This document shows positions 1-8,731 of a stretch of 64,000 nucleotides of DNA, piece by piece. The position numbers were made by a program, and so were the translations under genes. The DNA is from Flavobacteriaceae bacterium. GTDB lineage: Bacteria > Bacteroidota > Bacteroidia > Flavobacteriales > Flavobacteriaceae. The notes below the pieces were generated by a model. The model was not told where the DNA came from. It was given only the letters and a program-made list of their open reading frames with translations, and ran no database searches. Within the stretch, counting starts at the first letter, position 1; every line of letters begins with the position of its first letter. The stretch covers positions 1 to 64,000 of the forward strand of contig JAFMCL010000011.1 of assembly GCA_017857815.1 (NCBI GenBank). The letters run 5' to 3'.

Positions 1-68
1 GAAGGCGCACGCTTGGAAAGCGTGTATACGCCAAAAGCGTATCGAGGGTTCGAATCCCTTCCTCTCTG
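1..68 (+). tRNA. tRNA-Ser(GGA), 3' portion only
   Basis: The window opens inside a tRNA. The anticodon stem (8-12 with 20-24) encloses the loop TTGGAAA, giving anticodon GGA at 15-17, which reads UCC serine codons. A long variable arm (about 25-43, with its own stem) is typical of class II tRNAs such as tRNA-Ser. The T arm lies at 44-60 and includes GGTTCGAATCC. The 3' acceptor strand is 61-67 and the discriminator is G68. The next bases are CA then A-rich DNA, so a full CCA is not encoded. The acceptor 5' strand and D arm lie upstream of the window. Confidence 0.93.
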
Positions 69-70
69 CA

Positions 71-100
71 AAAAAAATACAATCGTATGTATTTTTTTTT
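71..100 (+). terminator. Rho-independent terminator after tRNA-Ser
   Basis: An A-rich arm (72-80) pairs with 89-97 around an 8-base loop and runs directly into a long T tract. It starts right after the tRNA and should end its transcript. The stem is mostly A-T, so it is weaker than the terminator at 2580. Confidence 0.55.
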
Positions 101-141
101 ATCTTTAGACTTTTAAACACTAGAACAAAACTTTGATTAAA

Positions 142-960
142 ATGAGAAAATTATTTTTTGCCCTAAGCTTTTTTGGGATTTTAATGACCCAAACTATGGC
201 TCATGCGAGCACCGTTAATGTTAACATTCCTCAGGATGAAACAGAGCAACAAGAAGAAGCACCTGCTGCTGTAGTTGAAGAAGCACCTGCTGCTGTAGTT
301 GAAGAAGCTCCGGCTGAAGCACCCGCAGAAGTGTCTTTTACACAAGAACTTAAAAAAAGATTTATTGAAGGGGGTCCCGGTTTTATGGGGATTGTACTGA
401 TTTGTTTGATTCTTGGATTGGCAATTGCCATCGAACGTATCATCTATCTTAATCTCGCAACAACCAATACGCAAAAACTTACGAGTGGTGTAGAAGAAGC
501 TTTGGCTTCTGGAGGCGTTGAGGCTGCCAAAGAACTTTGTAGAGATACAAAAGGTCCGGTTGCTTCTATTTTCTATCAAGGTTTAGACCGTGCCAACGAA
601 GGCGTTGAAAGCGCTGAAAAAGCAGTTGTGGCTTATGGGGGTGTCCAGATGGGACAGTTAGAGAAAAATGTGTCTTGGATATCATTATTCATCGCATTGG
701 CGCCAATGCTTGGATTTATGGGAACGGTAATCGGGATGATTCAGGCCTTTGATAAAATTGAAGCTGCCGGTGATATGCAACCTTCACTTGTTGCAGGGGG
801 TATTAAAGTTGCACTTTTGACTACAGTATTTGGATTGATCGTTGCGATTATCCTTCAAATTTTTTACAATTATATCATCGCAAAAATTGATAGTATTGTG
901 AATGATATGGAAGACGCTTCAATCACTTTGATTGATATTCTTGTAGCTCAAAAGAAATAA
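142..960 (+). CDS. exbB: ExbB/TolQ/MotA-family proton channel subunit
   Basis: Inner-membrane proton-channel subunit of an ExbB-ExbD complex that uses the proton motive force to energise TonB-type or similar envelope processes. I start at ATG 142; an in-frame TTG at 133 would add three residues. The 272-residue protein has a signal-like hydrophobic N-terminus, a Glu/Ala/Pro-rich periplasmic linker with a perfect 8-residue tandem repeat (38-53), then the family core with membrane segments near 81-103, 180-203 (with the conserved GFMGTVIGM stretch) and 223-245. It leads an operon with a small membrane protein and two ExbD subunits. No TonB gene is visible nearby. Confidence 0.93.
   Translation: MRKLFFALSFFGILMTQTMAHASTVNVNIPQDETEQQEEAPAAVVEEAPAAVVEEAPAEAPAEVSFTQELKKRFIEGGPGFMGIVLICLILGLAIAIERIIYLNLATTNTQKLTSGVEEALASGGVEAAKELCRDTKGPVASIFYQGLDRANEGVESAEKAVVAYGGVQMGQLEKNVSWISLFIALAPMLGFMGTVIGMIQAFDKIEAAGDMQPSLVAGGIKVALLTTVFGLIVAIILQIFYNYIIAKIDSIVNDMEDASITLIDILVAQKK
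253..300 (+). repeat. Perfect 24-bp tandem duplication within exbB
   Basis: Two identical 24-bp units (253-276 and 277-300) encode EEAPAAVV twice in the periplasmic linker of the ExbB-like protein. The unit length keeps the frame, so the copy number can change without breaking the gene. Confidence 0.95.
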
Positions 961-985
961 CATCTTACAACCTAATTAGAAGCAT

Positions 986-1435
986 ATGAAACTTCAAAAT
1001 ATAGTCAAAATCATCAGTGCCTTGTTAAGTGTTCTCGGAGGGATTTTCCTTCTTAGAATCCTTGGGGCAGGAGATGATGACATTAAACTAGCAGCTTCGA
1101 TGGGCGATTACGGTGTCGTATCCCCATTGGTAGAACTTGCTAAAGTGATACTGTATCTCACCATAGGAATTACTTTAGTGTTTACAATTAAAGGCTTGTT
1201 TTCTGATAAAGAAAAATTGAAAAAAGCAGCTCTATCTATTGGATTTTTTGCCGTTGTACTTGTAATTTCTTACGTCCTTTCTGACGGTGTGGAAACACCA
1301 ATGAAAGATGGGGAGTTTTTATCAGCAAACGGATCCAAATGGGTAGGTACTGGAATTCGAATGTTTTACTTCTTGGCTATTATTGCCATTGGTTTAATGT
1401 TGACTTCCGGATTAAAAAGAATCATTAAAAAATAA
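986..1435 (+). CDS. Small membrane protein of the exbB-exbD operon
   Basis: 149 residues with about four hydrophobic segments (roughly 8-26, 50-70, 80-100 and 124-142) and a short Lys-rich C-terminus (GLKRIIKK). I recognise no named domain. It sits 25 bp after exbB and 6 bp before exbD, so it is surely co-transcribed. Similar small membrane proteins occupy this place in flavobacterial exbB-exbD-exbD operons, which suggests an accessory part of the proton-channel complex. That role is inference from position only. ATG 986 is the obvious start. Confidence 0.8.
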   Translation: MKLQNIVKIISALLSVLGGIFLLRILGAGDDDIKLAASMGDYGVVSPLVELAKVILYLTIGITLVFTIKGLFSDKEKLKKAALSIGFFAVVLVISYVLSDGVETPMKDGEFLSANGSKWVGTGIRMFYFLAIIAIGLMLTSGLKRIIKK

Positions 1436-1441
1436 TCAATT

Positions 1442-2062
1442 ATGGCCAAACGTTCAGCACCCGAAGTTAACGCGGGGTCTATGGCGGACATTGCTTTTCT
1501 GTTATTGATTTTCTTTTTGGTGACAACTACCATAGAAACCGATAGCGGAATTAACAGAAAGCTTCCTCCCATCGAGGATGTTGAAGATCCACCAATCATT
1601 AAGCAGAAAAACATTTTCACTGTTGTTGTGAATAAAAATAATCAATTGTTGGTAGAAGAAGAATTGACCAGTATTGAAGATTTGCGTTCATTGGCAGTTG
1701 AGTTTCTTGACAATGGAGGAGGAAAGGATGAAGACGCATGTGACTTTTGCCAAGGGTCTAAAGATCCAAAATCTTCCGACAATCCTACAAAAGCAATTAT
1801 TTCTCTTAAGAACGATAGAGAAACTTCATATAAAGTTTATATTTCTGTTCAAAATGAGTTGGTAGCTGCCTACAATGAACTCAGAGACCGAGAGTTTTTG
1901 AGACTGAATCCCAATGATGGCTTAACTTTTGTTGAAGCCGACAAGAAGTACTCAGATCCCAGAACGAATCTCGAACAGAAAAATCGCCTTAAGCCCAAGC
2001 TCGATATAGTTAAGGCTATGTTTCCTCAGAAACTGTCTGAAGCAGAGCCAAGTAAAAATTAA
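1442..2062 (+). CDS. exbD: ExbD/TolR-family subunit (first copy)
   Basis: Biopolymer-transport subunit with a single N-terminal membrane helix. The short cytoplasmic tail is followed by GSMADIAFLLLIFFLV (about 12-27), which carries the proton-relay aspartate at residue 15, and then a periplasmic domain. At 206 residues it is longer than usual: the periplasmic part has an insert with a cysteine pair (C100 and C103, CDFC) and a Lys-rich C-terminal tail. The Cys pair is absent from the second copy. ATG 1442 follows the upstream gene closely and 14 bp separate it from the next exbD. Confidence 0.92.
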   Translation: MAKRSAPEVNAGSMADIAFLLLIFFLVTTTIETDSGINRKLPPIEDVEDPPIIKQKNIFTVVVNKNNQLLVEEELTSIEDLRSLAVEFLDNGGGKDEDACDFCQGSKDPKSSDNPTKAIISLKNDRETSYKVYISVQNELVAAYNELRDREFLRLNPNDGLTFVEADKKYSDPRTNLEQKNRLKPKLDIVKAMFPQKLSEAEPSKN

Positions 2063-2076
2063 AATTAAAACTAGAA

Positions 2077-2559
2077 ATGTCAAAGTTTAAAAAGAAAAAA
2101 GGAGGCGAATTGCCTGCCATATCTACAGCATCTTTACCTGATATTGTCTTTATGTTGTTGTTCTTTTTTATGGTAGCAACCGTTATGCGCGACAGTACCT
2201 TGATGGTAAAAAACAAATTGCCTGCCGCCGATCAAATTCAAAAATTAGACAAGAAGGATCGTGTCATGTATATTTATGCTGGTCAACCCTCTCCAAGGTA
2301 CACTGACAAATACGGATCTCAGCCTAGAATTCAGCTCAATGATAAGTTTGCAACGGTTTCAGAAGTAGCCGCTTTCGTTCTCGCAGAACGTGCCTCTAAG
2401 CGGCAAGAGCTTCAAAATGTATTAACAACTTCACTCAAGGTGGATGGTGATACAAAAATGGGCCTAATCTCAGATATCAAGCAAGAATTGCGTAAAGTGA
2501 ATGCATTGAAAATTAATTATACAACACGAATTGGGGATTATACTCAAAACCGTGATTAA
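2077..2559 (+). CDS. exbD: ExbD/TolR-family subunit (second copy)
   Basis: Second ExbD of the operon, 160 residues. A Lys-rich cytoplasmic start is followed by LPDIVFMLLFFFMVATVM (about 20-37), with the conserved aspartate at 22, and a periplasmic domain. Two different ExbD subunits beside one ExbB is the usual Bacteroidota arrangement and suggests a hetero-oligomeric channel. An intrinsic terminator follows 20 bp after the stop and closes the operon. Confidence 0.93.
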   Translation: MSKFKKKKGGELPAISTASLPDIVFMLLFFFMVATVMRDSTLMVKNKLPAADQIQKLDKKDRVMYIYAGQPSPRYTDKYGSQPRIQLNDKFATVSEVAAFVLAERASKRQELQNVLTTSLKVDGDTKMGLISDIKQELRKVNALKINYTTRIGDYTQNRD

Positions 2560-2577
2560 TTATTTTTTAAAACTGTT

Positions 2578-2606
2578 TAAAAGTGCCCTTGCGGCACTTT
2601 TTTTTT
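2578..2606 (+). terminator. Rho-independent terminator of the exbB-exbD operon
   Basis: Perfect 8-bp stem AAAGTGCC / GGCACTTT (2580-2587 and 2593-2600) with a 5-base loop, continuing into a T run to 2606. It lies 20 bp after the second exbD. Confidence 0.92.
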
Positions 2607-2661
2607 ACCATTTTTTTATTGTTTAGTGTTAACTTTATCTTTTATTCATTTATTTTTTAAA

Positions 2662-3327
2662 ATGACGCGTCCTTTTTTTTTACTGACCTTCTTTTATTTA
2701 CTTGCTTTTTTTGCCCATTCACAAGAAGTAGATCGTATTGACAAATACCGAGAAGATCAGTTTTATATTGGGTTTTCATTGGCGATTCAAGATCAAGGAA
2801 TTCCTGAATTTAAACAAAATGGCTTTTCGAATTATTTTCAATTAGGATTTATTCGTGACATACCATTAAATTCAAAAGGAAATTTTGCACTAGGGATTGG
2901 TTTGGGTTATGGTTTCACTCATTTTAATTCCAATTTAAATCTAATAGAAAACTCGAACAATGATTTAAATCTATCTCATTTGAATGATTCGAAAAACAAA
3001 CTCACTTATTCATCGGTCACTTTTCCACTTGAATTTCGATGGAGAACTTCAACACCCACAGAAACTGCTTTTTGGAGAATATATGGAGGTGTAAAATACA
3101 GTCAAAATTTTAATCAAAGGTTTGAATCTCCCAGCGTTGGTAAATCGCGAACCAAGATGATAAACAACAATATCAGTTCCTTATACCTGAGCATGGGATA
3201 CAATACTTGGAATTTGTATTTTGAATATGATTTAGATTTAATTTATAAATCAGAATTTTCGCTTTCTGATGGAACCGAGCTGGAGGTAAGAGCACTAAAA
3301 GTTGGATTGATTTTTTACCTATTTTAA
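2662..3327 (+). CDS. PorT-like outer-membrane beta-barrel protein
   Basis: 221 residues from ATG 2662; a longer reading from GTG 2626 adds an unlikely extension in front of the signal peptide. The signal peptide (hydrophobic to about residue 20, AHSQ cleavage region) is followed by YREDQFYIGFS and alternating beta-strand sequence ending in a C-terminal aromatic strand (GLIFYLF). The YREDQFY opening and the length match the PorT family, whose best-known member is a T9SS outer-membrane component. Whether this copy is the secretion component or a paralogue cannot be settled here. Its stop abuts the rpoN stop with no gap. Confidence 0.75.
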   Translation: MTRPFFLLTFFYLLAFFAHSQEVDRIDKYREDQFYIGFSLAIQDQGIPEFKQNGFSNYFQLGFIRDIPLNSKGNFALGIGLGYGFTHFNSNLNLIENSNNDLNLSHLNDSKNKLTYSSVTFPLEFRWRTSTPTETAFWRIYGGVKYSQNFNQRFESPSVGKSRTKMINNNISSLYLSMGYNTWNLYFEYDLDLIYKSEFSLSDGTELEVRALKVGLIFYLF

Positions 3328-4779
3328 TTAAATAGACTTTCGAAGTCTAGCAACTGGGAGGTCTAATTGCTCTCTGTATTTGGCCACAGTTCTTCTTGCA
3401 ACACTGAACCCCTTTTCTTTTAGAAGTGCTGAAAGCGCCTGATCAGCTAGAGGCCTTTTTTTGTCTTCTTCAGCAATTAATTTATCCAAAATCTTTTTGA
3501 TCTCAATGGTAGAAACATCTTCGCCTTCATCATTTTTCATTCCCTCCGAAAACAAGCTTTTTAATAACATCACTCCATAAGGGGTGTCGATGTATTTGCT
3601 GTTTGCAACACGAGAAACCGTTGAAATATCCATCTTGATTACATCAGCAATGTCTTTAAGAATCATGGGTTTAAGTCGGTGCTCGTCTCCAGTTAGGAAG
3701 TATTCCTTCTGATAGGAAACAATTGCATTGATCGTTAGGTATAAGGTTTGATACCTTTGTTCAATTGCATCGATGAACCATTTCGCCGAGTCTAATTTTT
3801 GTTTTATGAATTGTATTGCTTCTTGCTGAGGTTTGGACTTATTCGGATCTTGGGAATAGCCATTAAGCATTTCTTTGTAATTGTTAGAAATATGTAGCTC
3901 AGGGGCATTTCTTCGGTTTAGGCTAACTTTTAATTCTCCGTTTTCAATCAGTAAAGTGAAATCGGGTAAAATATGATTGTTTTGACTGTAATCAGAAAGG
4001 GCTCCTCCGGGCTTGGGATTTAACTTAGAGATTTCATCAAAAACTGATCTCAATTCTTCTTCAGTGAGGTGAAACCGATCCTGAAGTTTTTTATAATGCT
4101 TTCTAGAAAACTCTTCAAAACTACTATCAATGATGGACTTGGCTATTTTAACAGTGGGTCGATCTTTACTTTTTCTTTCCAACTGAAGCGAGAGACATTC
4201 TTGAAGCGAACGAGCTGCGACTCCTGGTGGATCTAAAGATTGAACTTTTTTTAGCACCTGATTCAGTTCCTTTTTCGTAAGGTTGATGTTCTCAGTAAAT
4301 GCCAAATCATCTATAATTTCTTCATCTGATCTTCTGATGTAGCCACTGTTGTCGATGCTTCCAATGAGAAACTCAGCAATGGGTTTTTCAAAATCGTTAA
4401 GAATTAAATTTTGAAGCTGATTTTCTAAATATTCATGAAAACTAATTCTTCCTGAAAAAGGCATTGATTTTTCCTCATCGTCAGACGATTGATTGTTGGA
4501 CTGAAACCGGTAACTAGGAATTTCATCATCACTCAAATAAGCATCAATATCAATGTCTTGAATGTCAATATTGTCCTCGCTATATTCAGGATATTCTTCT
4601 TCGGGACTAACTTCAGATTCATCAATTTCTTTTCCGTTTTCCAGTGCTGGGTTCTCCCCAATTTCAGCTTGAATCCTTTGCTCCAACTCCTGTGTCGACA
4701 ACTGGATAAGTTTCATCAACTGAATCTGTTGTGGAGACAGTTTTTGAGATAGCTTTATTTGGAGCTGTTGTTTAAGCAT
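3328..4779 (-). CDS. rpoN: RNA polymerase sigma-54 factor RpoN
   Basis: Alternative sigma factor recognising -24/-12 promoters and needing AAA+ activators. The 483 residues show all the parts: a Gln/Leu-rich activator-interaction region at 1-47, an acidic linker (about 50-110), the core-binding region, and the DNA-binding C-terminus with the RpoN box ARRTVAKYRE at 461-470. ATG 4779 gives the expected start. It is 52 bp downstream of asnS on the same strand and may be co-transcribed. A weak -7-like TATCTTTA lies just upstream at 4798-4805. Confidence 0.97.
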   Translation of the reverse strand: MLKQQLQIKLSQKLSPQQIQLMKLIQLSTQELEQRIQAEIGENPALENGKEIDESEVSPEEEYPEYSEDNIDIQDIDIDAYLSDDEIPSYRFQSNNQSSDDEEKSMPFSGRISFHEYLENQLQNLILNDFEKPIAEFLIGSIDNSGYIRRSDEEIIDDLAFTENINLTKKELNQVLKKVQSLDPPGVAARSLQECLSLQLERKSKDRPTVKIAKSIIDSSFEEFSRKHYKKLQDRFHLTEEELRSVFDEISKLNPKPGGALSDYSQNNHILPDFTLLIENGELKVSLNRRNAPELHISNNYKEMLNGYSQDPNKSKPQQEAIQFIKQKLDSAKWFIDAIEQRYQTLYLTINAIVSYQKEYFLTGDEHRLKPMILKDIADVIKMDISTVSRVANSKYIDTPYGVMLLKSLFSEGMKNDEGEDVSTIEIKKILDKLIAEEDKKRPLADQALSALLKEKGFSVARRTVAKYREQLDLPVARLRKSI

Positions 4780-4831
4780 GGTTACTTTTCTGTTCTATAA
4801 AGATATAAAAAAGTACGCTTAATGATTTTCA

Positions 4832-6265
4832 TCAGAAAGATGCATTTTGTGGGGTGCGCGGAAATGGAATCACATCCCGGATATTACTCATGCCCGTAGC
4901 AAAGAGTACCAAGCGTTCAAATCCAAGGCCAAAACCACTGTGGGGTGTGCTTCCAAAACGTCTTAAGTCAAGGTACCACCAAAGCTCTTCAGCGTCTACA
5001 CCCAGTTCTTGAATTCTTTTTTCGAGAACGTCTAATCGTTCCTCACGTTGCGAACCACCAACGATTTCACCAATTCCAGGGAAAAGTATGTCCATGGCAC
5101 GAACCGTCTTTTGGTCGTCGTTCATCCGCATGTAAAAGGCTTTTATTTTGGCAGGATAGTCAAATAATATTACGGGTGCTTTAAAATGTTTTTCAACCAA
5201 AAATCGCTCGTGCTCACTTTGTAGATCAGCTCCCCATTCTTCAATTATATAATCGAATTTCTTTTTCTTATTAGGCTTTGAATTCCTGAGGATTTCGATG
5301 GCTTCGGTATAGGAAACTCTTTTAAAATCATTTTCAACAACGAATTTAATTTTTTCCATAAGCCCCATTTCGCTTCTCATGCTTTGAGGTTTTGTTTTCT
5401 CCTCGTCTGCCTGACGTTTGTCTAGAAATTCAAGATCCTTAGGGCATTTTTCTAAAATATATTTTAAAGTAGATTTGATAAATTCTTCAGCCAAATCCAT
5501 GTTTTCATTAAGATCACAGAATGCCATTTCGGGTTCAATCATCCAAAATTCAGCCAAGTGTCTTGTTGTGTTCGAGTTTTCAGCACGAAACGTTGGTCCA
5601 AAAGTATAAACTTTCCCCATGGCTTGTGCATAAGCTTCAGCTTCCAATTGTCCTGAAACGGTTAAGTTAGTTTCTTTTCCAAAAAAATCTTCTTTATAAT
5701 TAACTTCACCAGAATCCTCTAAAGGTGGTTTTTTAGCATCCAAAACACTGACCCTAAACATTTCTCCAGCACCTTCCGCATCACTTCCTGTGATGATTGG
5801 AGTATGAACATTAATAAAGCCTTTATTTTGGAAAAATTGATGTATTGCAAATGAAAGTACCGATCGAATTCTCATTACCGAACTGAAAGTTGCGGTGCGA
5901 ACTCTTAAATGCGCTTTTTCTCTTAAAAACTCAAAGCTGTGTTTTTTAGGCTGAATTGGATAAGTCTCAGGATCTGATTCTCCCACGATTTCAATCTCTT
6001 CTACAATGATCTCTAAACTTTGCCCTTTTCCCATACTTTCAACAAGCTTGCCCTTGATTTTCACAGCTGTTCCAGTGTTGATCTTTTTTAATAGACTTTC
6101 TTCCGTTTTTTTAAAGTCTACAACACATTGCAGATTTTCTATTGTTGAGCCATCATTAAGCGCAATGAATCGGTTGGCACGAAAGGTTCGTACCCAACCA
6201 TTTACTTCAACTTCTTGGTTATTCTCAGGATTTTTTAAAAGATCTACTAATCGAATGATGGACAT
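4832..6265 (-). CDS. asnS: Asparaginyl-tRNA synthetase
   Basis: Class IIb aminoacyl-tRNA synthetase charging tRNA-Asn. The 477 residues have an N-terminal OB-fold anticodon-binding domain (VEVNGWVRTFRANRFIALNDG, shown here in part), then the class II catalytic domain with FRAENSNTTRHLAEFWMIEPE (motif 2 area) and the C-terminal motif 3 (GFGLGFERLV) followed by RDVIPFPRTPQNASF, typical of AsnS rather than AspS. ATG 6265 is preceded by a good -7 box. Confidence 0.97.
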   Translation of the reverse strand: MSIIRLVDLLKNPENNQEVEVNGWVRTFRANRFIALNDGSTIENLQCVVDFKKTEESLLKKINTGTAVKIKGKLVESMGKGQSLEIIVEEIEIVGESDPETYPIQPKKHSFEFLREKAHLRVRTATFSSVMRIRSVLSFAIHQFFQNKGFINVHTPIITGSDAEGAGEMFRVSVLDAKKPPLEDSGEVNYKEDFFGKETNLTVSGQLEAEAYAQAMGKVYTFGPTFRAENSNTTRHLAEFWMIEPEMAFCDLNENMDLAEEFIKSTLKYILEKCPKDLEFLDKRQADEEKTKPQSMRSEMGLMEKIKFVVENDFKRVSYTEAIEILRNSKPNKKKKFDYIIEEWGADLQSEHERFLVEKHFKAPVILFDYPAKIKAFYMRMNDDQKTVRAMDILFPGIGEIVGGSQREERLDVLEKRIQELGVDAEELWWYLDLRRFGSTPHSGFGLGFERLVLFATGMSNIRDVIPFPRTPQNASF

Positions 6266-6284
6266 GGAAATGTATTTTTCGATG

Positions 6285-6292
6285 CAAAGATA
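6285..6292 (-). promoter_or_regulatory. Bacteroidota -7 box (TATCTTTG) upstream of asnS
   Basis: Perfect TAnnTTTG match 19 bp before the asnS start. I see no convincing TTG -33 element at the usual distance, so the call rests on the -7 box and its position. Confidence 0.5.
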
Positions 6293-6312
6293 TGCTTATT
6301 TCCAAAATCTAC

Positions 6313-8712
6313 TTAGGATTTTTTCTCTGTGTCTTCGGAAATAATATTGAACTTAGGTTCTTTCATCACCTTTTCATTACTCATGGTGTCCTCTAGAGAA
6401 ATCAAAAGAGAAGGCAAAAGAATTAAATTGGCCAACATCGCAAACAAAAGAGTAACAGAAACTAACCCTCCAAGTGCCACGGTTCCTCCGAAATTTGAAG
6501 TCATAAACACCGCAAATCCAAAGAACAAAACAATGGAGGTATAAAACATGCTAATGCCAGTTTCTCTTAAAGCAGCGTAAACAGCAGTTTTTATTCTCCA
6601 ATTATTTTCAATGAGTTCTTGTCGGTACTTTGCCAAAAAGTGGATGGTGTCATCTACCGATATTCCAAAGGCGATACTAAAGACAAGGATGGTTGATGGT
6701 TTTAAGGGGATGCCAGTGAATCCCATCACTCCAGCAGTAATGATTAATGGCAATAGGTTTGGAATTAAAGAAATGACAATCATTTTGAATGACCTAAACA
6801 TATAGGCCATAAAAAGTGCGATCAACAAAATTGCAAGAGACAAAGAAATGATCAGGTTTCTGATTAAATAATGTGTTCCTTTAAGGTATAATAAAGATTT
6901 CCCAGTCATTTTTACTTCATAACGATCTGGAGGAAAAATTTTATCTATCTGTTTTAAAAGATCCGCCTCAATGGCTTCCATACGATCTGTTTTGATGTCC
7001 TGCATGAAGGTTGTCATTCGACTGTATTGACCCGTCTTGTCAACATAATTTCCCATTAAATTTTTGGATTGTTCAGCATTTCTTAAATACCTTAAAATGA
7101 AGGTGTTTTCTTGAGACGTTGGAATTTTATAATAATTGGGATTTCCGTTGTAATAAGCTTGTTTAATAAACTTTAATCCATTCACTGAGGAAATGGAGGG
7201 AGAAAGCTCTGGGATGTCTTTAATGTATTCTTCCAGTTGATTCATCCGATTTAGCGTGGTGAGTCTATTGGCCCCTCCTTTTCTTTTAGTATTTATGATG
7301 ATTTCTATAGGTACAATTCCATTGAATTCTTTATCAAAGAATAGAATGTCTTGAAAAAATGCAGATTTCTTGGGCATGTCTTCAATAATGCTTCCTGAAA
7401 TATTTATTTGATAAATTCCGATAATACCCAAAACTAAGCTTACAAGCGATATTAGATAAACATTGATTCTTTTGTGTCTCACCTTGCTCTCCATCCAGCC
7501 AACAAAACTTTTAATATAATTGTTGCTAAGATGTTTTAGGTGCTTTTCATTGGGCCGATTCATAAAGCTATATACTATAGGAATGATCAACAAAGACAAA
7601 AGGAAAATTGCGATAATATTAATGGAGGCTACGATTCCAAATTCTTTTAAAATTTTACTATCTGTAAGAATAAAGGTTGCAAACCCTGAAGCGGTTGTCA
7701 GATTGGTCATCAAGGTTGCATTCCCGATTTTCATAATTACCCTATGTAATGATTTTGCCTTGTTGCCATGTTTAGCTACTTCTTGTTGATATTTATTAAT
7801 AAAGAAGATACAGTTCGGAATCCCAATTACGATGATTAGTGGAGGGATCAGAGCGGTCAGAACGGTGATTTCATAACCCAACCATCCTAAAATCCCAAAG
7901 GCCCACATAACGCCTATGACCACGACAAACATTGAAATAAAAGTGGCGCGATAGGAACGAAAGAATAAAAAGAATATCAGGGTGGTCAGTAACATTGCAG
8001 AGATTACAAAAAGGCCAATCTCATCGACAATATTTTGCGCATTTAGGGTCCTGATGTAGGGCATGCCAGAGACTTTTACATCCAACCCGGTTTCTTCCTC
8101 AAATGACTCCACAAGCGGGATGAAAGTTTTGAATATAAAATTTTTTCTCTGTACCGTGTTTACGATTTCTTTATCTAAATAAATTGCTGTTCGAATTGTT
8201 TTTTCGTCCTTGCTGTAAAGAATATTTTCATAGAATGGGAGTTCTAAAAAAAGCTTTTCCTTTAGTTGTTCTATGGATTTTTCGTCAAAGGTTTTGTTTT
8301 CAAAAACAGGTTTTACTTGGAACTGATTTTTAATATTGTCCTTGACCAATTCCTGAATGTTCTTGATAGAAAGAACAAAATCAACTTCAGGAAAATCATT
8401 AATACTTTGATTAAACGTGTTCCACTTATTGAATTTATCTCTGTTAAAGAAAGTTGTGTCTTTAACGGCAATCACGATTAGGTTTCCTTCCTCACCAAAG
8501 ATGTTGATAAACTCATCATAAATGATGTTTTCTGGATGGTGGTCGGGCAAAAGGTTAGCTTCTGAAAAAGTAAACTGCATGTACTTCCATTGAGTGGTCC
8601 AAAATGCAGTAGCAAATGCGAGAATAATTAAAATTAGTATCCGATTCCTGAGAATTAGATTAGCAACGACTCCCCAAAAGTTAGACTTGGTTTTCTTTAT
8701 AGTTTTCGGCAC
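6313..8712 (-). CDS. RND-superfamily exporter (MMPL type)
   Basis: 799-residue inner-membrane protein with the two-fold RND layout: one membrane helix near residue 30, a large periplasmic loop, a five-helix cluster (about 215-400), then a second helix near 420, a second large loop and a second cluster (about 625-780). GISVDDTIHFLAKY near 700 is the usual sequence of MMPL-type RND proteins. No membrane-fusion or TolC-like gene lies nearby, which fits the MMPL subfamily acting on lipids or hydrophobic cargo. The start is GTG 8712; I see no in-frame ATG near it. Substrate unknown. Confidence 0.9.
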   Translation of the reverse strand: MPKTIKKTKSNFWGVVANLILRNRILILIILAFATAFWTTQWKYMQFTFSEANLLPDHHPENIIYDEFINIFGEEGNLIVIAVKDTTFFNRDKFNKWNTFNQSINDFPEVDFVLSIKNIQELVKDNIKNQFQVKPVFENKTFDEKSIEQLKEKLFLELPFYENILYSKDEKTIRTAIYLDKEIVNTVQRKNFIFKTFIPLVESFEEETGLDVKVSGMPYIRTLNAQNIVDEIGLFVISAMLLTTLIFFLFFRSYRATFISMFVVVIGVMWAFGILGWLGYEITVLTALIPPLIIVIGIPNCIFFINKYQQEVAKHGNKAKSLHRVIMKIGNATLMTNLTTASGFATFILTDSKILKEFGIVASINIIAIFLLSLLIIPIVYSFMNRPNEKHLKHLSNNYIKSFVGWMESKVRHKRINVYLISLVSLVLGIIGIYQINISGSIIEDMPKKSAFFQDILFFDKEFNGIVPIEIIINTKRKGGANRLTTLNRMNQLEEYIKDIPELSPSISSVNGLKFIKQAYYNGNPNYYKIPTSQENTFILRYLRNAEQSKNLMGNYVDKTGQYSRMTTFMQDIKTDRMEAIEADLLKQIDKIFPPDRYEVKMTGKSLLYLKGTHYLIRNLIISLSLAILLIALFMAYMFRSFKMIVISLIPNLLPLIITAGVMGFTGIPLKPSTILVFSIAFGISVDDTIHFLAKYRQELIENNWRIKTAVYAALRETGISMFYTSIVLFFGFAVFMTSNFGGTVALGGLVSVTLLFAMLANLILLPSLLISLEDTMSNEKVMKEPKFNIISEDTEKKS

Positions 8713-8731
8713 GTTGCTTTTTGGGATTTAA

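Noticed and set aside
99-106. TATCTTTA as a promoter for exbB
   Set aside because: It lacks the final G and sits at the edge of the tRNA terminator; too weak to report.
4798-4805. -7-like TATCTTTA upstream of rpoN
   Set aside because: It misses the final G, has no -33 element, and rpoN may be co-transcribed with asnS.
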